64,000 bases of DNA from Bacillus sp. 1NLA3E (GCF_000242895.2 NC_021171.1:1150001-1214000); one strand, 5' to 3'. Shown: positions 54,564 to 62,793, counted from the stretch's first letter. A program made the numbers and translations. The notes: generated by a model not told the origin, from the letters alone.

Positions 54564-54621
54564 GCCAATTAGCAGGCTAAATAAAAAATTGCCGAGAAAA
54601 ATACTCTTTCTCGACAATCTG

Positions 54622-54650
54622 AAGGGCAAGCATATAATATGCTTGCCCTT
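54622..54650. repeat. 29-bp palindrome, right copy of the IS target duplication
   Basis: Identical to 52914-52942. Here it is followed by TTTTGAATC, so the uninterrupted sequence would be a terminator for the DUF3231 gene. Confidence 0.9.
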
Positions 54651-54750
54651 TTGAATCAAAGTTGGGTTCAACTGTGTAATATTTCTTATTCTATCGGGGG
54701 TTTTTGTGCAATATCATATGCAGCTATCTACTAAAATTATTGTTGTAGGA

Positions 54751-54820
54751 TACTCAGTAATCGGGCGCATTTCTCAAACAAGAGATACGCTTATTTTGTT
54801 ATGGGCCATTTATTGAATAA
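54751..54820. repeat. Nested-hairpin repeat copy
   Basis: ACTCAGTAATCGGGCGC opens it; TTCTC and GAGA form part of the inner stem; GGGCCATTTATTGAATAA closes it. Confidence 0.65.
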
Positions 54821-54892
54821 AGGCAAGTTTATTTATTCATGAATAATGAGTAGTGATAAGAAATAAATATGAAAAAAATCCTGTTTCACAAG

Positions 54893-54930
54893 CAAACCCC
54901 TTCAGTTACTGCTGAAGGGGTTTTTAAATA
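54893..54930. terminator. Terminator of the EamA gene
   Basis: AAACCCCTTCAG pairs with CTGAAGGGGTTT beside the eamA stop codon. The T-run is on the plus strand. Confidence 0.75.
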
Positions 54931-55806
54931 CTATTCTTTCTCGTTGATTACGAATAAAACACCAGTGAAAATTAGAATAGAACCTATCCAAAACATTACA
55001 CCTATGGTCTCTCCTAGAATAAGCCATCCAAGTAATGTTCCAACCACGGGTTGAAAGAAGAAAAATATCCCCCCACTTGAGGCGTTAAGCATTTGTAATC
55101 CACGATTCCATAGTAGAAATCCACTTGCCGTTGAGACAATACCCAAATACAATATTCCTCCCCAAATGGTCGGGTGAGTCAGTTGAGAGAAATTAACTTC
55201 GTGTAAGCGTGGCAATACAAAAGGAGTTAACACGATTAATGCTACCAAGATGGAATAGGTAGTTACCACAATTTGTGAATAATCACTCGGCAAAAGCTTT
55301 ACAAGTACTGACATGAGTGCCCAAGTTAAAGCTGCAATAAGTAGTGCTATACCTCCAAGTGAACTGGACATATTCACATCACTAATTCCAACAATGAGAA
55401 GCACTCCAATTGTCGCTAAACAAACAGAGATTCCCTTTTTTAAACTCTTCCGTTCTTTAAGGATTAAGCGAGCAAAAATAACCATAAATGCTGGTGTTGA
55501 AGAAGTTATAATGGCTCCCATTTGTGCTGTGGATAGCATAGTACCAGTTTCCTGAGCAACAATTGAAATGGTATTACCTATGATTCCAATGGCTATGATT
55601 ATAAAGACAAAACGTTTTTCAATACGCCATTTTTGTCTTGTTATGAAACCGATCACGAGAAGTGCGACAAACGCCACTAAATAACGCATCCAAACAAGTT
55701 CTAGTGGAGGTATGACCGATACTACAACTTTAACAACAACGTACATACCACCCCAAATGCTTGAAGCTAAAATTAAATATAAAGAACCTAATAAGGTGTT
55801 TTTCAT
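54931..55806 (-). CDS. EamA-family (DMT) exporter
   Basis: A 291-residue membrane protein with ten helices in two repeated halves (YLILASSIWGGMYVVVKVVV, then ALLIAALTWALMSVLVKLLP), typical of EamA/RhaT drug-metabolite transporters. Substrates range from amino acids to toxins and cannot be predicted here. Its ribosome site (CGGAGGG, 9 bases before the ATG) can pair with upstream sequence, and an 18-codon leader ORF precedes it. Expression is therefore probably controlled at translation. Confidence 0.88.
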   Translation of the reverse strand: MKNTLLGSLYLILASSIWGGMYVVVKVVVSVIPPLELVWMRYLVAFVALLVIGFITRQKWRIEKRFVFIIIAIGIIGNTISIVAQETGTMLSTAQMGAIITSSTPAFMVIFARLILKERKSLKKGISVCLATIGVLLIVGISDVNMSSSLGGIALLIAALTWALMSVLVKLLPSDYSQIVVTTYSILVALIVLTPFVLPRLHEVNFSQLTHPTIWGGILYLGIVSTASGFLLWNRGLQMLNASSGGIFFFFQPVVGTLLGWLILGETIGVMFWIGSILIFTGVLFVINEKE

Positions 55807-55814
55807 TTTTTTGT

Positions 55815-55856
55815 ACCCTCCGTCTTTTGTTTAGGTCGAGAATGCCCCTAACGGAG
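55815..55856 (-). promoter_or_regulatory. Hairpin sequestering the eamA ribosome site
   Basis: On the minus strand, CTCCGT (55856-55851) pairs with ACGGAG (55823-55818), part of the CGGAGGG ribosome site; an inner TAGG/CCTA pairing adds to it. The structure would hide the start site unless a ribosome or other factor opens it. Confidence 0.55.
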
Positions 55857-55878
55857 AGATGTAGTCACCTTCACTCCA

Positions 55879-55935
55879 TTAAGAGCAGAAGAGTGCTACT
55901 GGTACATCATTTTCAAATAATGGAGTCCAAAACAT
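55879..55935 (-). CDS. Leader peptide upstream of eamA (18 residues)
   Basis: ATG at 55935 preceded by TGAGGTGAATCAAA, a good ribosome site, encodes MFWTPLFENDVPVALFCS and then stops. The coding bases ACTCCATTA pair perfectly with TAATGGAGT, which includes the stop codon, so translation of the leader would change folding of the message. The layout resembles translational attenuators of resistance genes. I recognise no family for the peptide. Confidence 0.55.
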   Translation of the reverse strand: MFWTPLFENDVPVALFCS

Positions 55936-56844
55936 TTTGATTCACCTCAGTCCTACCACAATTATCTGTGTTTATTATAGCAAAGAATATTAAGCCAATG
56001 TTATCAAGCCTCTTTAGAATTGCTAAACTAAGAGTAGATTGTGAAAATAGTGAAGAGTAAAGGGGGCTTAAGTACAATTACCGAGAAACCATGTTTATAT
56101 CTCTTTTGTATTTTTATATTCAACAATCGGGCGCGTGCGACGTGTTCTGTCATAAGCACTATAGTGTGAAAAACCGGAGATTTATTGTTTATTAAATCTC
56201 AACTTTACAACTGAGGATGGGAATGACGGAACCATGTCTCCTTAAACCATCCCGACAATACTCCTGCATGCGTTATAATTTATAGATTATGGGGTATGAA
56301 GCCAGGTGGAGTCGGCAGAACAGAGGCTAAAGCCTTACTTTTTTTTTAGTGATGCCATGCCAATGGATATGCCGGGCGGCTGAAAAACTAGATATGGTGA
56401 GAATCGTTCCACCAATAGGGACTGACGAACTTTCGAAAGTAAGGGTCTAAAGATTGAACATACGGAAACCTATGAACCATCTAGCGATGGTGTGAGTGGT
56501 GTGGAGTAAAAATGCGCCCTCTGAAACACGCTATATCGAACTATGGCGATATCCAGCTCACAGGCTTATAGAAAGCACCTACGTCTAGGAAGGATAGCTA
56601 GGTTGTAAGGAACGCGGAAAGCAAGGAACATTGAAACAAGAGCTGTCACCTGAAATGGTTGTTCTAAGGTTAAGCCGAAATACATTTATCCTTGTGAGGG
56701 TAGGGGCACGACCTATGAAACTTCTGTAATGGGAGTGGAGGAACAGTCCGAGTCTAGCGAAATCAAACGATTATTTTCCTAAAGTGCATTGCACCGATCG
56801 GGTATGAACGTGGGAACATCACCTCGGAGAGGAGGGGTGCCACA

Positions 56845-57382
56845 GTGCAAGCTCTACGATATTGGGATTACTACGGTATGACAGAAACTATTACAGATTT
56901 ATACGATAGAGCCACTCGCAAAGAATCTTTTAACCGATTATATGACATTATTACTTCAAGAGAAAATATTCTACTGTCCTATCGAATTATAAAATCTAAT
57001 AAAGATTCAAAAACTGCGGGAATAGATGGTAAAACTATAAGTGATATAAAAATACTGTTTGAAATCAAAGATTCTAACACGAAGTGTTGAATACATGGAT
57101 AATCGGATAAGTCGATACAGTATGACAATGGGGGAATGTGAAATCACAGGCAACTTCCTTTATGCTAACGAAGTTCACTGTCATCATTATTTCCCAGTAC
57201 ATCTCGATGGAAGCGACCAATTCAAAAACCTTCGCATTCTCCATAAAGATGTACATAAATTAATTCATATGACGGAAAAAACGACGATAACTATACTCAT
57301 ATCGAACCTTGGTATTTCTGGACCGACGGTCCAGAAGATTAATACTTACCGCGAAAAATGCGGAATAGAACCAATCTCTTAA
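56845..57382 (+). pseudogene. Group II intron reverse transcriptase, RT core deleted
   Basis: The N-terminal piece (GTG at 56845) reads MTETITDLYDRATRKESFNR, then IIKSNKDSKTAGIDGKTISD, the RT-0 region of an intron protein. It is joined near 57050, out of frame, to a C-terminal HNH endonuclease piece: NRISRYSMTMGECEITG, EVHCHHYFPVHLDG and FKNLRILHKDVHKLIH. All catalytic RT motifs including YADD are missing, so the intron cannot move by itself. It could still splice if another maturase helps. Confidence 0.85.
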
Positions 57383-57430
57383 TTGATGGGTAACAAGGAA
57401 CTTATAATCTAGTACAAATCGCTAGATGGA

Positions 57431-57464
57431 ACGCGGAATGATAGGAAACTATCACGTTCCGTGT
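57431..57464 (+). ncRNA. Group II intron domain V
   Basis: ACGCGGAATGATAG-GAAA-CTATCACGTTCCGTGT folds as the catalytic hairpin with a two-base bulge. Domain VI follows (AAGGGAAAAGCTGG onward). Confidence 0.7.
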
Positions 57465-57526
57465 GGGGCAAGGGAAAAGCTGGAGATAACATCAAAGGCT
57501 TACCTATTGCTTAAATGTAATTTTCC

Positions 57527-57546
57527 GTTCATCTTCTGTTCATATA
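57527..57546 (+). promoter_or_regulatory. HssR-type direct repeat before hrtB
   Basis: GTTCATCTTCTGTTCATATA agrees with the HssR direct repeat GTTCATATT-NN-GTTCATATT except at two positions. It lies 44 bases before the hrtB ATG, and about 20 bases after the group II intron end. Confidence 0.75.
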
Positions 57547-57589
57547 CCGATCTTAAACTAAGGGTGTAATAAAGATTGGAGGAATGAAG

Positions 57590-58624
57590 ATGAACATTGC
57601 ATGGAAAGAAATGAAGAAAAGTAAAGCAAGATTTTTGATTTTAGGCTCCATTGTTTTTCTCGTTAGTTTATTAACGTTTATTATATCCGGTTTGGCAAAT
57701 GGATTATCACTTGACAGTGCTGGTTTAATAAAGGATTTGCCGGATGGACAATTTTATATGACGAAGGAAGCCAATCAGACCTATAGCATGTCAAGAATAG
57801 ACCACAGTATTCAAAATCAAATTTTAAGCAAACAAAAGGATGCCGCGGCATTTTCCATTCAAATGGGGTTTTTAAATGATCGTGATGGTAAGCAGCGAAG
57901 TTTCGCTTTCGTGACAGCGACCAAATCTACGTGGTTTAAAAATGTAGAAAAAGGGGAAGTTGTACTCGACAAGTCAATGGAAGACGATGGTATCAAAATT
58001 GGAGATTCTTTAACCAATAATCAATACAAAGGCAAGTTTGTTGTAAAAGGCTTTGTAAACAACAGTAAATACAGCCATGCAGCTGTAGCTTATATCAGTA
58101 TGGAGGACTATAAAGAAATTTATGGAACCGACGAAATGCAGTTGATTTTTATACCTGAAGGGGGTACAGTCCCAACATTCTCTGGTATGGAATCCTTTTC
58201 GAATAATCAATTCCTTAATACCATTTCGAGTTATAAATCAGAACAGATGTCCCTTAATATGATTATTTGGTTTTTAGTTGTCATTAGTGGAATGTTGTTT
58301 GCCATCTTTTTTTACATGATGAATGTTCAAAAGATTGGTTTATACGGTATTCTCAAGGCGATAGGTGTAAAAACAAGTACGCTGTTTAAAATAATGTGGG
58401 CGCAAATGGTGTTTATCACCGTCATTGCACTCAGTATATCCATTTCCCTCAGTCAAATTTTTAATAAGGTAGCACCTAAAGGAATACCGTTTAGTTTAAC
58501 CACTGAAACAACAGCTCAATTGTCGATCGTCTTCCTAATTATAGGATTTGTTGGCGCAACGCTTTCCGGCTTACAAGTTAAAACAATTCAACCATTACAA
58601 GCTATTCAACAAGGAGAGGTTTAA
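57590..58624 (+). CDS. hrtB: Heme-efflux-type ABC permease HrtB
   Basis: About 344 residues from the second ATG (57590), which has GGAGGA six bases upstream; the first ATG at 57584 is too close to that site. FtsX-type topology: one N-terminal helix (FLILGSIVFLVSLLTFIISG), a large extracellular domain of about 200 residues, then three helices (near residues 225, 275 and 315). It matches HrtB/DevC-like permeases. With HrtA it exports excess heme or its toxic products. It is first in the hrtBA-hssRS operon. Confidence 0.85.
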   Translation: MNIAWKEMKKSKARFLILGSIVFLVSLLTFIISGLANGLSLDSAGLIKDLPDGQFYMTKEANQTYSMSRIDHSIQNQILSKQKDAAAFSIQMGFLNDRDGKQRSFAFVTATKSTWFKNVEKGEVVLDKSMEDDGIKIGDSLTNNQYKGKFVVKGFVNNSKYSHAAVAYISMEDYKEIYGTDEMQLIFIPEGGTVPTFSGMESFSNNQFLNTISSYKSEQMSLNMIIWFLVVISGMLFAIFFYMMNVQKIGLYGILKAIGVKTSTLFKIMWAQMVFITVIALSISISLSQIFNKVAPKGIPFSLTTETTAQLSIVFLIIGFVGATLSGLQVKTIQPLQAIQQGEV

Positions 58625-58625
58625 C

Positions 58626-59306
58626 ATGATATTTAAAATAGATAATGTTAAAAAATCTTATAAAAATGGAGAAGTGACCGAAGAAATCCTAAAAGGAGTG
58701 AACCTTTTTCTTCGAGAAGGTGAGGTAACCGCTTTAGTGGGGGCATCAGGCTCCGGTAAAAGCACGCTCCTTACTATAGCTGCAGGACTCCAGCCTGCAT
58801 CAGATGGACAGATAATCTTCGAAGGGAAAAACTTGACTTCTATGAATTCAGAACAAGTTCGAAAAATCCGAGCAAGCAAATTTGGCTTCGTCTTTCAATT
58901 TGCTCACCTGGTGCCTTTTCTTACAGTAGAGGAGCAGCTGTTACTCATGTTGGATGTATCTGAATCGAAAATGAAAAAACGGGAACAAAAAAAAGAAATT
59001 GATAAAATCCTAAAATTGGTTGAAATGGACCATCGAAAAAATGCCTATCCCTCTTCATTATCAGGCGGTGAAAAGCAGCGGGTTGCTATTGCCCGTGCCA
59101 TTATCCATAAACCCAAAGTTCTCTTTGCAGATGAACCAACTGCAAGTTTGGATTCAAAAAGGTCAAAAGATGTGATGACATTAATCAGTAATTTAACAAA
59201 GACACTCAATATTGCCACATTAATAGTAACACATGACGAAGAAATGCTTTCATTTGCTGACCATATCATTAAAATGAGTGATGGGCAGATTTTTAAAAAA
59301 GTGTAG
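58626..59306 (+). CDS. hrtA: Heme-efflux-type ABC ATPase HrtA
   Basis: A 226-residue ATPase from the ATG after GAGAGGTTTAAC. Walker A is GASGSGKSTLL, the ABC signature LSGGEKQRVAIARA, and Walker B VLFADEPTASLD. It begins one base after the hrtB stop. A longer frame opening at 58548 overlaps hrtB and is not the real start. Confidence 0.88.
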   Translation: MIFKIDNVKKSYKNGEVTEEILKGVNLFLREGEVTALVGASGSGKSTLLTIAAGLQPASDGQIIFEGKNLTSMNSEQVRKIRASKFGFVFQFAHLVPFLTVEEQLLLMLDVSESKMKKREQKKEIDKILKLVEMDHRKNAYPSSLSGGEKQRVAIARAIIHKPKVLFADEPTASLDSKRSKDVMTLISNLTKTLNIATLIVTHDEEMLSFADHIIKMSDGQIFKKV

Positions 59307-59321
59307 GAGAAAGAAAATTAT

Positions 59322-60002
59322 ATGACAAATATTTTAATTGTGGATGACGATATCAATATTTTAAAACTTGTAGATATTCACTTATCTGAACAAGGATATA
59401 ATGTATTCCAGGCTAAAGACGGGATGGAAGCATTAGAAATACTCAAGAAGGCTACCTGCGATTTAGCCATAGTGGATGTGATGATGCCATTTATGGATGG
59501 CTACACCCTAACGAAGGAGATTCGAACACTGTATGATATTCCAGTGATCCTTTTAACAGCTAAAAGCGAAATTGAGGATAAGGAGCAAGGATTTCAAGCC
59601 GGAACGGATGATTATCTGGTAAAACCATTTGAAACAAAAGAATTAATCTTTCGGATTAAGGCATTGCTGCGACGATATGACTACCAGCAGGATGAATCCA
59701 TACTACAAATTGGCAATACCACGATAAACAAAAAAAGCTATGAAGTTCAGGTAGGGAAGCGTACCTTGCTCTTACCGTTAAAAGAATTCGAGCTTTTATC
59801 TTATCTAACTTCTAATCCTAAACTTGTGTTTTCCAGAGAACACCTGATAGAACAAATCTGGGGCTTGGATTATGAAGGAGATGCGAGAACGGTAGATGTT
59901 CATATAAAAAGATTAAGGGAACGTTTTTCTAACTTAACGGATGATTTTCAAATAAAAACAGTACGCGGGGTTGGATATTCATTGGAGGTCCAACGTAAAT
60001 GA
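59322..60002 (+). CDS. hssR: Heme-responsive response regulator HssR
   Basis: A 226-residue OmpR-type regulator. Asp52 lies in LAIVDVMMPFMDGYT, and KTVRGVGYSLE ends the winged helix. It lies 15 bases after hrtA and overlaps hssS by 4 bases. The kinase identity and the upstream direct repeat make this the HssR that activates hrtBA. Confidence 0.88.
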   Translation: MTNILIVDDDINILKLVDIHLSEQGYNVFQAKDGMEALEILKKATCDLAIVDVMMPFMDGYTLTKEIRTLYDIPVILLTAKSEIEDKEQGFQAGTDDYLVKPFETKELIFRIKALLRRYDYQQDESILQIGNTTINKKSYEVQVGKRTLLLPLKEFELLSYLTSNPKLVFSREHLIEQIWGLDYEGDARTVDVHIKRLRERFSNLTDDFQIKTVRGVGYSLEVQRK

Positions 60003-61378
60003 AAACACTATATGTGAAATTTATTGTCATAACGATTGGAATGATGTTTATTAGCTTTCTCTTAGCTTTTGTCATTTCAAATACCTATTATCAACAGAAG
60101 CTAAAACCTTATAATGACAATAAAAATACAAAAGTCGCATTAGATATTGCTGCTTTTGCTGAAAGTCATCCAGAAATAAGCTTAACAGAGTATTTGGCCA
60201 GCATTACTAAAGTTGGATATCAAATATGCTTGGTTGAAACCGGCGGAAACAGAACTTTTTTTGGCGAACCTTTCAGGAACAAAAGTCTTTCTATTTCAAC
60301 TCAACAGGATGTAATAAACGGCCATATTTTTCACGGTATGCTTCATTTTCCACGGGGAACATTTGTTACAGGCTTTTTTGCCAATGAACTAAATAATACT
60401 ATTGGCGTGCCATTAAAATATAACAGAAAAACTTTTGCTCTTTTTATCAGGCCAGACATCAAATTCCTCTTCAACGAGATGCACATTTTATTTGGATGGA
60501 TTATTGGAATAGCGATTACGTTGACCATCATTATGGTTGTTATTAATACAAAATATTTAGTAAAACCGATTTCTAACCTGACAAAAGCGACAAAATCACT
60601 GGCAAATGGTGATTTTAATGTAAAATTGGATGTGACCCGCCATGACGAGTTAGGGGAACTCTCCCATAGCTTTTTACGGATGGCACGAAAGTTGGAACAA
60701 ATGGATGAGATGAGGAAGGAATTTATTTCGAATATTTCTCATGATATACAGTCCCCGCTATCTAACATAAAAGGATATACAAACCTATTAGAAACTGATT
60801 CTTTAAGTAAAGAAGAAAGATCCCAATATGTATCCATCATTAACGGTGAAATTAGACGGCTTTCCACCTTAACAAAACAATTGCTGCTTCTGGCTTCATT
60901 AGATAGAAACGAGGATATTCTTAAGAAAGTACCATTTAACCTCGGCCAGCAATTGACCAAATTGGTGCGAAACTATCAATGGGCAGTAAGTGACAAGGAG
61001 ATTATGCTCGGCTACTCTTTGCCGGATATAGAGATGATCGGTGATCCATCCTTGCTCAATACAGTTTGGGATAACCTCCTATCCAATGCCATTAAATACA
61101 GCAAACCGAATGGCAGCATTGAAATATCTATTGATAAAAAAGAAGAATCCGTCATCGTAACCTTTGAAGATACAGGAATTGGGATGAATGAAACAGAATT
61201 AGATAGAATATTTGATCGCTTTTATCGGGCGGACAAGGCACGTACACGAACAGTCGAGGGCACCGGCCTGGGTTTATCAATTGTCAAGACGATTATCGAC
61301 TTGCACGGCGGCCGTATCAATGTAAGAAGTAAAGAAAATGAAGGAACTACTTTTATTGTGGAATTGCCAATTGGATAG
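59999..61378 (+). CDS. hssS: Heme-responsive sensor kinase HssS
   Basis: A 459-residue kinase. Two transmembrane helices (residues 8-28 and about 163-185) flank a sensor domain with HssS-specific blocks FFGEPFRNKSL, FVTGFFANELNNTIGV and FALFIRPDIKFLF. HAMP follows, then phospho-acceptor His248 (FISNISHDIQSPLSN) and ATP-binding motifs FEDTGIGMNETELDRIFDRF and GTGLGLSIVKTI. The operon order hrtB-hrtA-hssR-hssS differs from the divergent arrangement in Staphylococcus aureus. Confidence 0.9.
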   Translation: MKTLYVKFIVITIGMMFISFLLAFVISNTYYQQKLKPYNDNKNTKVALDIAAFAESHPEISLTEYLASITKVGYQICLVETGGNRTFFGEPFRNKSLSISTQQDVINGHIFHGMLHFPRGTFVTGFFANELNNTIGVPLKYNRKTFALFIRPDIKFLFNEMHILFGWIIGIAITLTIIMVVINTKYLVKPISNLTKATKSLANGDFNVKLDVTRHDELGELSHSFLRMARKLEQMDEMRKEFISNISHDIQSPLSNIKGYTNLLETDSLSKEERSQYVSIINGEIRRLSTLTKQLLLLASLDRNEDILKKVPFNLGQQLTKLVRNYQWAVSDKEIMLGYSLPDIEMIGDPSLLNTVWDNLLSNAIKYSKPNGSIEISIDKKEESVIVTFEDTGIGMNETELDRIFDRFYRADKARTRTVEGTGLGLSIVKTIIDLHGGRINVRSKENEGTTFIVELPIG

Positions 61379-61769
61379 AATTACTCAATATGGGATCCTA
61401 CCAACAAAACGCTAAGTAAATTTCGACATGAAAAAGGCCGATTTTTCCTACACCCAGGAAACATAGGCTGCTTTATAGAGAAATAATATTGAATGCTACT
61501 ATAAAAATTATAATTTCCTCATTTAGATGCGATACGGTTAACCGTATCATAAGTAAAACCTTAAGTGTGAGAAAGTACGCCTTAAAAAGAAGAAAGAATA
61601 TTACTTAGATTTAGAAAAATGCTGTTTAAAATATACTTAAGAGCAGAAAACAATCTTCCACAATCGGGCGCAATTCCAGAATAGAAATTGCGCTCTTTCT
61701 TTATGTAAAGGGCCATTTAATTTATGGATTGGATTTTTATGGTAATATGATTACAAGAAGTTATCCAAT
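61379..61769. other. Intergenic region with a nested-hairpin repeat
   Basis: No gene is seen and no clear terminator for hssS. The repeat at 61653-61727 is one of the best preserved: CTTCCACAATCGGGCGC, inner arms GCGCAATT and AATTGCGC, then GGGCCATTTAATTTATGG. Confidence 0.6.
61653..61727. repeat. Nested-hairpin repeat copy
   Basis: Inner arms GCGCAATT (61669) and AATTGCGC (61686) are perfect. The opening CTTCCACAATCGGGC is the family consensus. Confidence 0.7.
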
Positions 61770-62243
61770 ATGGGCAATAAAAAGGAGGGGAAAAAAATTA
61801 AACAAACCTTTAATCTCAAATTAAATGTTTATTTACTACTTACAATCATACCGTTATCCGTTCTTGGATATTATTTTGCCGTAAACAATGAATCATTGTT
61901 TTTCTTATACGAATGGCTGCTTGCTGCATTAGTCATAATTTCAATACTATTCTCCATTAAAAATATAGTATCAATTAGAAATGAGCTGAGGTGGGTAGCT
62001 ATTTCTATTTTGGCTTTTTTAATTCAATTTTCAGTACTTGGATTATTTTTGGGACCACTAACACATTATCTAATGTTTTATCTTTATTATGTTTTTGCAA
62101 TATTTTCTTTTGTTGTCTTTATAATAACAATAAGAAAAAACAAAACTTTAAGAATTATCCCGATAATCTTCACTATAATAACTGGATTATTCACGCTATA
62201 TATTGTGTTTTTAAATGCTTTGTGGGGAAATAATTTAAGTTAA
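61770..62243 (+). CDS. Small membrane protein, unrecognised
   Basis: A 157-residue protein with four hydrophobic helices (VYLLLTIIPLSVLGYYFAV first) and a lysine-rich N-terminus. No family is recognised. The ATG at 61770 has no ribosome site of its own. An AAGGAGGGG sequence lies inside the first codons and is followed by ATT in frame at 61797, so initiation might use that ATT, or the N-terminus may be misread. Function is unknown. Confidence 0.55.
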   Translation: MGNKKEGKKIKQTFNLKLNVYLLLTIIPLSVLGYYFAVNNESLFFLYEWLLAALVIISILFSIKNIVSIRNELRWVAISILAFLIQFSVLGLFLGPLTHYLMFYLYYVFAIFSFVVFIITIRKNKTLRIIPIIFTIITGLFTLYIVFLNALWGNNLS

Positions 62244-62319
62244 AACACCTATACTATATAAAATGATTTAATGATGAAAAAGGAATTAAGAAACTCTTTG
62301 ACTGAGGTCATATTTTAGG

Positions 62320-62789
62320 TATTCCATTATAGGGCGCATTTCTCAAACAAGAGAAGCGCTTATTTTTGTTTAGGGCAAGATTGTGGAACAACACGTTTAA
62401 AGAAAATTAGTAAGGGTGAAGAGTTTGTGAGGGTTATCGCTTAAACTAAAAGTGGCTTATCTACAGTATCCTCATAAAAAAGTTGATAGAATAGCTCTTT
62501 TATCATTGACTATATGTAGCCATTGATAAGGTGTTTAAGGACTTGACTTGGAGCCTCTGTGGGCACGATTTGTCTTGAAAGGCTGATGCAGTTGTTTCTT
62601 CAGGCAAACGGGCATATCATACCCACCTCTCCAAGTAATGTCCTATGTTTGTGTACGTTGAATACGATAAATACATACTGTAGATAATGCTTCCACAAAG
62701 ATAGATTTTAGGCATTTTTAGTATCTTAAAATACTATGAATACGGTGAAAAAACATACTGTAGATAAGGGCAAGTTAGTTGAAAAAGCG
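62320..62789 (+). repeat. Composite structured repeat, copy B
   Basis: A near-copy of 46388-46860. It begins with a nested-hairpin repeat (62320-62390). The following helices are TTATCA/TGATAA (62500/62524), GGAC-CTTGGAG-TGGG with CCCA-CTCCAAG-GTCC (62539-62643), and CTATGTTTGTG/CACAAAGATAG (62643/62694). Several pairs differ from copy A but remain complementary. Two direct repeats of about 30 bases ending ACATACTGTAGATAA follow at 62658 and 62735. Confidence 0.65.
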
Positions 62790-62793
62790 TAAT

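Larger units (their letters stand above)
52943..54621 (+). mobile_element. IS1182-type insertion sequence with GC-rich core
   Basis: A 1,679-bp element. Its terminal inverted repeats are CAGGCTGTCGAGAAA at 52943 and, reading inward from 54621, CAGATTGTCGAGAAA. It contains a transposase gene split by a frameshift (53051-54423) and, downstream of it, the GC-rich core seen in the MITE-like copies (54435-54563). A 29-bp palindrome is duplicated at both sides. Confidence 0.87.
56135..57507 (+). mobile_element. Group II intron with internally deleted reverse transcriptase
   Basis: The intron begins GTGCGACGTGTTCTG directly after CAACAATCGGGCGC, the left half of a nested-hairpin repeat. EBS1 candidate GCGCCC (56514-56519) is the exact complement of the last six exon bases GGGCGC. 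EBS2 candidate ATTGTT (56184-56189) sits in the loop of a GAGATTT/AAATCTC stem and complements AACAAT of the exon. Domain V is at 57431-57464. The intron's protein gene is truncated internally. The right exon keeps only a trace of the repeat (GCTTAAATGTAATTTT). The 3' end is approximate. Confidence 0.8.

Noticed and set aside
55806-55960. T-box riboswitch upstream of eamA
   Set aside because: No T-box TGGNACC motif or specifier architecture was seen; a leader peptide with hairpins explains the region better.
35628-62390. CRISPR array made of the recurring hairpin repeats
   Set aside because: Copies are kilobases apart with no regular spacers and no cas genes.
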